Assembly: GCA_945911685.1 (NCBI GenBank)
Contig: CAMEAW010000079.1
Location: 1 to 11,871 of the forward strand
Length of the DNA stretch: 11,871 bases
From: Bordetella parapertussis
GTDB lineage: Bacteria > Pseudomonadota > Gammaproteobacteria > Burkholderiales > Burkholderiaceae_B
Direction of reading: 5' to 3'
Shown: in pieces, positions 8,160-11,871 of the stretch
How positions within the stretch are numbered: the first letter of the stretch is position 1
Layout of the letters: each line of letters starts with the position of its first letter
The notes under the pieces: model-generated
Seen by the model: the letters and a program-made list of their open reading frames with translations, nothing else
Told to the model about the DNA's origin: nothing
The model's database searches: none
Made by a program: the position numbers and the translations under genes

Positions 8160-8259
8160 GGAGTCTGGCGGGCCCCTTCGCATGGTTCGGCGGCAAATCT
8201 GGTCAGGTCGGGAACGAAGCAGCCATAGTCGTGCAGAAACAGTGCCGAAGTCAGGCTCG
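8160..8259 (+). ncRNA. ffs: 4.5S signal recognition particle RNA
   Basis: RNA scaffold of the bacterial signal recognition particle, which binds Ffh and targets membrane proteins co-translationally. The diagnostic Ffh-binding domain is present: GGTCAGGTC (8201-8209), a GGAA tetraloop (8211-8214) and GAAGCAGCC (8216-8224), as in E. coli 4.5S RNA apart from the loop-closing pair, which is G8210-C8215 here instead of C-G. The ends pair: GAGTCTGGC (8161-8169) with GTCAGGCTC (8250-8258), nine consecutive pairs with two G-U. The length, about 100 bases, is typical of the small bacterial form. Exact ends are estimated from the closing stem. I see no clear intrinsic terminator after it; a 4-base CGCC/GGCG stem at 8267-8283 lacks a T run. 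The ffs-dnaX order is shared with other proteobacteria such as Pseudomonas. Confidence 0.93.
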
Positions 8260-8295
8260 CCTCTTTCGCCTCAGCGGTTGGCGTACGATTGAATA

Positions 8296-8326
8296 TTGCT
8301 AGCGATTCGATGATTTTGTTGATAAT
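8296..8326 (+). promoter_or_regulatory. Weak candidate promoter for dnaX
   Basis: The 90 bases between ffs and dnaX become A/T-rich near 8285-8350. GATAAT at 8321-8326 resembles a -10 box; TTGCTA at 8296-8301 is a possible -35 with a long 19-base spacer. The dnaX ATG follows 24 bases later. Low certainty; dnaX may also be read through from ffs. Confidence 0.25.
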
Positions 8327-8350
8327 TTTTGTTAGTAATCCACATATTTC

Positions 8351-10336
8351 ATGACTTATCTGGTCCTTGCGCGCAAATGGCGTCCACGTTCGTTTGACAC
8401 TTTGGTCGGCCAAGATCATGTTGTCCGCGCACTGTCGCATGCCTTAACTACGCAACGCTTACATCACGCTTGGCTGTTCACGGGCACGCGTGGGGTTGGT
8501 AAAACAACTCTGTCGCGTATTTTGGCTAAAGCGCTCAATTGCGAAACAGGCATTACCGCCACGCCTTGCGGGGTCTGTCAGGCGTGTACGCAAATTGATG
8601 AAGGCCGCTTTGTTGATTACCTAGAACTCGATGCCGCTTCAAATCGCGGCGTTGAAGAGATGACGCAGTTGCTTGAGCAGGCGGTCTATTCGCCCAGCGT
8701 TGGCCGCTTCAAGGTCTACATGATCGACGAGGTGCACATGCTTACCGGGCACGCGTTTAACGCGATGCTCAAAACGCTCGAAGAGCCACCGGCACACGTC
8801 AAGTTCATTTTGGCAACGACTGACCCACAAAAAATACCTGTCACCGTCTTATCGCGTTGTTTGCAGTTCAATCTGAAGCAGATGCCAGGTGACGCGATTG
8901 TTGGCCACCTCGAGCAAGTACTAGGCTCAGAAGAAATTCCGTTTGAAGTGCCTGCCTTGCGCTTATTGGGCCAGGCCGCTTCTGGCTCAATGCGTGACGC
9001 CCTCTCTCTCACCGATCAGGCTATTGCCTACAGCGCCGGCAATCTGACCGAAGAATCTGTACGTGGCATGCTCGGTACGATCGATCAGCGGCACTTAGTG
9101 CGCTTGCTCGACGCGTTGCAAGCAGGGCAGGCGAGTGCAGTGCTCGAAATCGCTGACGAGCTCGCGACGCGAGGCTTGTCTTATCGTGCAGCGCTGGCCG
9201 ATCTTGCAATCTTGTTATCGCGTGTGGCGATCGTGCAAAGGGTTGCGCAAGCGATTGACGATGCAGATCCTCTGGCCGTTGATATCAAGCGCCTGGCAAG
9301 TTCTTTGCAGCCCGACGCGGTGCAATTGTTTTATACGGTGGCGGTGCATAGCCGCTCTGAGTTAGCGATTGCGCCTGATGAGTACGCCGGTTTTGTGATG
9401 GCATGCCTGCGTATGCTGTCGTTGTCGGGTGCAGCGGGCGGTGCGCAACAGCAGGCTGCGCCGCAAGTCGCTCACGCTGCAAACACGAGCTCAACCGTCG
9501 CAACTGGGGCTGCTGCCCAGACCAAACAAACAGTACCAACCAACGCGCCTAACGTCAGCCAAGCGGCGGTGATGCAGCCAAGCCCAGCACAAGCTAGTAC
9601 AGCGCGGCCAAGCGTTACGCAAACTAGTACAGAACAACCCACCGCATCGCAGCCCTCCGTCGCGAAAGCAAGCCAAGCCCTCGCACCTTCTGCAGCTTCG
9701 CACGAGCCCCCTCGGGCCGCTCGTGCCACTGCTGCGACTGGTGCGACTGGTGCGACTGGTGCGAAGGTCGCGCCTGCGGCAAACCAACAGTCCGCTGATT
9801 CAGATTCTGATTCAGAGCCTTCCTATCTAGAACCTGAGCCAGAGTATTTTTCAGGCAACGACATCGATTACGGTTCAGAACCTGTCTTTGATCAAGCCGA
9901 TGATGCGCAGTTTGCTCAGGCGCCGACCGCTCCGCTGTCTGACACAATTATTTTGCCTGAACCTTGGCCTGCCTTTTCAGCCAAACTACCGCTGTCTGGC
10001 ATGGCCGCACAGTTGGCGCGACAATCCGAGTGGGTGGCTGTGTCTGGGCGTGCGATGACGTTGCGGGTGGCTTCGAAGGCGTTGGCTGTCGGCGCGCACG
10101 CTGACAGGTTGCGTGCCGTGTTGACCGAATATTTTGGCTTTGTGGTGCAGGTTCATTTTGAGATCGGAGCCGCGCAAGGGCAGTCAGCGCACGCCGTTGA
10201 TCTGGCCGCCCAAGCTGCTCGTCAACAGGCGGCAGAGCACTCGGTCACGATTGATCCCTTTGTGCAAGCGCTCATGAAGGATTTTGGTGCTCATGTCGTG
10301 CCTGGTTCGATTCGTCCGGGCCATGCGTCACAGTAA
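8351..10336 (+). CDS. dnaX: DNA polymerase III subunits gamma/tau
   Basis: A 661-residue clamp-loader ATPase. The N-terminus MTYLVLARKWRP matches the family start. Visible elements: Walker A GTRGVGKT (residues 45-52, Lys51), zinc-binding Cys64, Cys73, Cys76 and Cys79, Walker B DEVH (126-129), and the SRC sensor with Arg169. After the AAA+ and collar domains (to about 365) comes a low-complexity linker (about 370-480) rich in Ala, Gln, Ser, Thr and Pro, with a 9-base tandem repeat, and then an acidic stretch (SDSDSDSEP). The C-terminal tau domain (about 535-661) ends with DPFVQALMKDFGAHVVPGSIRP, the conserved polymerase-alpha-binding end. So the gene encodes full-length tau. I find no A-AAA-AAG slippery heptamer, so a shorter gamma form by frameshifting is not evident. 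No clear ribosome binding site precedes the ATG. Confidence 0.97.
   Translation: MTYLVLARKWRPRSFDTLVGQDHVVRALSHALTTQRLHHAWLFTGTRGVGKTTLSRILAKALNCETGITATPCGVCQACTQIDEGRFVDYLELDAASNRGVEEMTQLLEQAVYSPSVGRFKVYMIDEVHMLTGHAFNAMLKTLEEPPAHVKFILATTDPQKIPVTVLSRCLQFNLKQMPGDAIVGHLEQVLGSEEIPFEVPALRLLGQAASGSMRDALSLTDQAIAYSAGNLTEESVRGMLGTIDQRHLVRLLDALQAGQASAVLEIADELATRGLSYRAALADLAILLSRVAIVQRVAQAIDDADPLAVDIKRLASSLQPDAVQLFYTVAVHSRSELAIAPDEYAGFVMACLRMLSLSGAAGGAQQQAAPQVAHAANTSSTVATGAAAQTKQTVPTNAPNVSQAAVMQPSPAQASTARPSVTQTSTEQPTASQPSVAKASQALAPSAASHEPPRAARATAATGATGATGAKVAPAANQQSADSDSDSEPSYLEPEPEYFSGNDIDYGSEPVFDQADDAQFAQAPTAPLSDTIILPEPWPAFSAKLPLSGMAAQLARQSEWVAVSGRAMTLRVASKALAVGAHADRLRAVLTEYFGFVVQVHFEIGAAQGQSAHAVDLAAQAARQQAAEHSVTIDPFVQALMKDFGAHVVPGSIRPGHASQ
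9725..9760 (+). repeat. Tandem 9-base repeat inside dnaX linker
   Basis: Three identical GCGACTGGT units (9734-9760) preceded by a diverged unit GCCACTGCT (9725-9733). They encode Ala-Thr-Gly triplets in the disordered tau linker. Being a multiple of three, copy-number change would not break the frame. Confidence 0.9.
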
Positions 10337-10363
10337 GGCCTCCGCTGCGTAGGCGATGATCGT

Positions 10364-10391
10364 TTGAATTTTGAGCATAAATTTTTTAAAT
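10364..10391 (+). promoter_or_regulatory. Candidate promoter for ybaB-recR
   Basis: TTGAAT (10364-10369) and TTAAAT (10386-10391), separated by 16 bases, form a plausible sigma-70 pair in the A/T-rich start of the dnaX-ybaB gap. Transcription would begin near 10398, inside the first repeat of the array downstream. Weak matches; read-through from dnaX is also possible. Confidence 0.3.
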
Positions 10392-10462
10392 ACGAACCGA
10401 AGCACGAACTTAGGTACCAACCGAATTACGAACTTAAACACGAACCGAAACACGCACTTAAC
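10391..10462 (+). repeat. Three 24-base tandem repeats (six 12-base units) upstream of ybaB
   Basis: The 72 bases divide into six 12-base units. Odd units read TACGAACCGAAG, TACCAACCGAAT and CACGAACCGAAA; even units read CACGAACTTAGG, TACGAACTTAAA and CACGCACTTAAC. The odd/even alternation gives a higher-order 24-base period. The array ends 19 bases before the ybaB start codon and would lie in its leader if the promoter at 10364 is used. Because 12 is a multiple of three, several frames stay open through it, which falsely lengthens the ybaB reading frame upstream to a TTG at 10371. Confidence 0.85.
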
Positions 10463-10481
10463 CAATTCAGGACATCTCATT

Positions 10482-10808
10482 ATGATGAAAGGACAGATTG
10501 CAGGGTTGATGCGCCAAGCGCAACAGATGCAAGAAAACATGAAAAAAGCGCAAGACGCTTTGGCCGATATTTTGGTTGAGGGCGCTGCAGGCGGTAATCT
10601 GGTTAAAGTCACGATGACCTGCCGCCACGATGTCAAACGCGTCACGATCGATCCAAGCTTGTTGGCGGATGATAAAGACATGCTCGAAGATTTGGTGGCT
10701 GCCGCGTTCAATGACGCGCTGCGTAAGGCTGAGTCGACCTCTTCAGAAAAAATGGCTGGCGTCACTGCTGGTATGCCTTTGCCCCCAGGGATGAAGCTAC
10801 CCTTCTAA
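10482..10808 (+). CDS. ybaB: YbaB/EbfC family nucleoid-associated protein
   Basis: A 108-residue DNA-binding protein that dimerises and acts as a nucleoid-associated factor; it is almost always encoded between dnaX and recR, as here. The sequence is typical throughout: [15 protein letters not shown] near the N-terminus, [19 protein letters not shown] in the middle, and the C-terminal LPPGMKLPF. Its length matches E. coli YbaB (109). The start at 10482 is chosen because AGGA (10469-10472) sits 9 bases upstream and because homology begins there; a second ATG at 10485 directly follows. The frame stays open to a TTG at 10371, but that extension only translates the tandem repeat and has no family counterpart. 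The stop overlaps the recR start in TAATG. Confidence 0.95.
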   Translation: MMKGQIAGLMRQAQQMQENMKKAQDALADILVEGAAGGNLVKVTMTCRHDVKRVTIDPSLLADDKDMLEDLVAAAFNDALRKAESTSSEKMAGVTAGMPLPPGMKLPF

Positions 10809-11416
10809 TGAGCGCTTCGTCTTCTGAACCACAGCCGCTCTTGGCCTTAGTCGAGGCCCTGCGACGTCTGCCTAGTGTGGGTGAGCGTACAGCGCGACGC
10901 ATGGCCTATCATTTATTGCAGCACGACTTAAAGGCTGCGCAGCAACTTGGCCAGGCGCTCACTGACGCGGTGCAACGCTTACAACATTGTCAATTGTGCA
11001 ATGGATTTACAGAAACGCCAGTATGCGCAACCTGCGATCACACCGAGCGTGATGCGAGCCTGCTGTGTATCGTTGAAACGCCCGCAGATCAAAATTCGAT
11101 TGAAGCCACGCGTGGCTTTCAGGGCTTGTATTACGTTTTAATGGGCAGCCTGGCGCCGCTTGAGGGTAGGGGGCCAGACGAACTCGATTTCGACCGAGTC
11201 CTTGAACGCGCAACAAATGGGGTCGTGCAAGAGGTGATCTTGGCGACGAACTTCACCGCTGAAGGTGAAACCACGGCTCATTATCTTGGCGAAGCTCTAC
11301 GTGTCAAAGGTATCAAAGTCACGAGGCTTGCCCGTGGCGTGCCCGCAGGCAGTGAAATTGAATACGTCGATGCAGGCACCGTTGCTTGGGCGTTGCTTGA
11401 GCGCAAGCCCACTTAA
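10808..11416 (+). CDS. recR: Recombination mediator protein RecR
   Basis: A 202-residue protein that, with RecO (and RecF), loads RecA onto SSB-coated gapped DNA. Domain order is canonical: the N-terminal helix-hairpin-helix region [20 protein letters not shown] (residues 18-37), a zinc finger with Cys61, Cys64, Cys73 and Cys76, a Toprim domain opening LLCIVE (Glu90), and [21 protein letters not shown]. The C-terminal block [20 protein letters not shown] is also conserved. The length is close to the 201 residues of the E. coli protein. Its ATG overlaps the ybaB stop by one base (TAATG), so the two are translationally coupled. No clear terminator with a T run follows. Confidence 0.97.
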   Translation: MSASSSEPQPLLALVEALRRLPSVGERTARRMAYHLLQHDLKAAQQLGQALTDAVQRLQHCQLCNGFTETPVCATCDHTERDASLLCIVETPADQNSIEATRGFQGLYYVLMGSLAPLEGRGPDELDFDRVLERATNGVVQEVILATNFTAEGETTAHYLGEALRVKGIKVTRLARGVPAGSEIEYVDAGTVAWALLERKPT

Positions 11417-11438
11417 GTTTTCTGACTTCAGCAAGGCG

Positions 11439-11542
11439 ACCTGTGGCTCTTCCTCACTTGCAGGTAGACACCCGCTGAGGGATTCGTTTTTGACTTGGGC
11501 TTACCGCCCAGCTTTAGACCGAAAGCTCAACCCTCTGCGGGT
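11439..11542 (+). other. Candidate structured leader RNA upstream of the binding-protein gene
   Basis: The 195-base gap after recR has no convincing gene but much pairing. A hairpin ACCTG/CAGGT (11439-11443/11461-11465) is followed by a long stem of 11 pairs and one T-T mismatch, ACCCGCTGAGGG (11470-11481) with CCCTCTGCGGGT (11531-11542). Inside that stem are two adjacent hairpins: TGGGC/GCCCA (11496-11500/11506-11510, loop TTACC) and GCTTT/AAAGC (11511-11515/11522-11526, loop AGACCG). The layout is a three-way junction, as in riboswitches and some small RNAs. I do not match it to a known class with certainty. It ends about 70 bases before the next start codon. Confidence 0.45.
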
Positions 11543-11611
11543 AAACTCCGTGGCGCGTCCAATAGGCGCTGTGCTTAAATAGACTATCAAAAATTCTTAC
11601 GAGAGACACTC

Positions 11612-11871
11612 ATGTCGATTTCACGCCGTCAGTTGCTTCAGTTCGCCGGTACAGCCAGCCTTTTATCGGCTGCGCCGTCTTTGGCGCTTGCCCAGAAACT
11701 TGAAAAAGCAAGTGTGCATATTGCAGTGGGAGGCAAGGTTGGGACCTATTACCAAGCGCTCACGATTGCCGAGCAGTTGGGCTTTTTTAAAGACGAGGGC
11801 CTTGACATAAAAATTTCGGATTTTGCTGGTGGCTCAAAATCTTTGCAGGCAGTGGTGGGCGGCAGTGCCGA
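11612..11871 (+). CDS. Tat-exported NMT1/THI5-like substrate-binding protein (3' end outside window)
   Basis: The first 86 codons of a periplasmic binding protein of the SsuA/TauA/NMT1-THI5-like type, which deliver sulfonates, nitrate, pyrimidine precursors or similar small molecules to ABC transporters. The N-terminus MSISRRQLLQFAG carries a twin-arginine (Tat) motif, followed by a hydrophobic stretch and a likely cleavage site after ALA, before QKLEKA (about residue 28). The mature start HIAVGGKVGTYYQALTIAEQ, GFFKDEGLDIKI and GGSKSLQAVVGGSAD are typical of this fold's first lobe. The substrate cannot be told from this fragment. A GAGAG (11601-11605) lies 6 bases before the ATG as a fair ribosome binding site. 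Permease and ATPase genes would be expected beyond the window. Confidence 0.9.
   Translation, partial: MSISRRQLLQFAGTASLLSAAPSLALAQKLEKASVHIAVGGKVGTYYQALTIAEQLGFFKDEGLDIKISDFAGGSKSLQAVVGGSA

Noticed and set aside
8824..8834. Run of six A residues in dnaX as a programmed frameshift site for gamma
   Set aside because: The frame (CAA AAA ATA) does not fit the X-XXY-YYZ pattern, it lies inside the ATPase domain, and a shift there would destroy the protein.
10371..10481. N-terminal extension of YbaB starting at a TTG
   Set aside because: The extension only translates the 12-base repeat, has no family counterpart, and a good ribosome binding site precedes the ATG at 10482.
10328..10765. Minus-strand reading frame with a repetitive Phe/Val/Lys peptide
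   Set aside because: It is the antisense of ybaB and of the tandem repeat; the frame is open because the repeat unit is a multiple of three.
11536..11568. Resemblance of GGTAAACTCC and CCAATAGG to part of RNase P RNA
   Set aside because: The gap is far shorter than rnpB, and the flanking conserved RNase P segments are missing.
11265..11582. Reading frame running from recR into the following gap
   Set aside because: It overlaps recR in another frame, has no ribosome binding site and no recognisable protein features.

Overview
The window is an ordinary chromosomal stretch of a betaproteobacterium, most likely a member of the Burkholderiales with moderate GC content. The closest identifiable gene families (XerD, DnaX, YbaB, RecR, an AddB-like/AddA-like pair, a Tat-exported NMT1/THI5-like binding protein) point there, as does the 4.5S RNA gene directly upstream of dnaX. 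All genes are on the + strand. I see no insertion sequence, prophage, CRISPR array or clear sign of recent gene transfer.

Layout. 1-405 is the C-terminal half of xerD, cut by the window edge. A tRNA-Arg with anticodon CCU lies at 473-547, probably with its own promoter and a weak terminator hairpin that reuses the CCA end. 657-1898 encodes a 12-helix major facilitator transporter, closely followed by a 51-residue single-helix membrane protein (1903-2058). 2069-4756 and 4749-8156 overlap by 8 bases and encode a two-subunit AddAB-type helicase-nuclease: a PD-(D/E)XK nuclease protein with an inactive-helicase-like N-terminus, and a UvrD/Rep-type helicase with its own C-terminal nuclease domain. 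The -10 box of the next gene, the 4.5S signal recognition particle RNA (about 8160-8259), appears to include the stop codon of the helicase gene. Then follows the conserved replication/recombination cluster dnaX (8351-10336), ybaB/ebfC (10482-10808) and recR (10808-11416). The window ends in a Tat-signal-bearing periplasmic substrate-binding protein gene (from 11612).

Function. Most of the window is DNA maintenance: chromosome dimer resolution (XerD), double-strand break end processing (AddAB-like), clamp loading (DnaX), nucleoid-associated YbaB, and gap-repair mediator RecR. The transporter and the binding protein are unrelated flanking genes.

Points of interest. (1) The AddB-like subunit seems to have lost three of the four cysteines that hold the iron-sulfur cluster of AddB nucleases, while its nuclease residues and the spacing remain. 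(2) The dnaX-ybaB gap holds a 72-base array of three 24-base (six 12-base) tandem repeats. (3) The recR to binding-protein gap can fold into a long imperfect stem enclosing two hairpins, a candidate structured leader RNA or riboswitch. These are sequence-reading inferences, not computed results.
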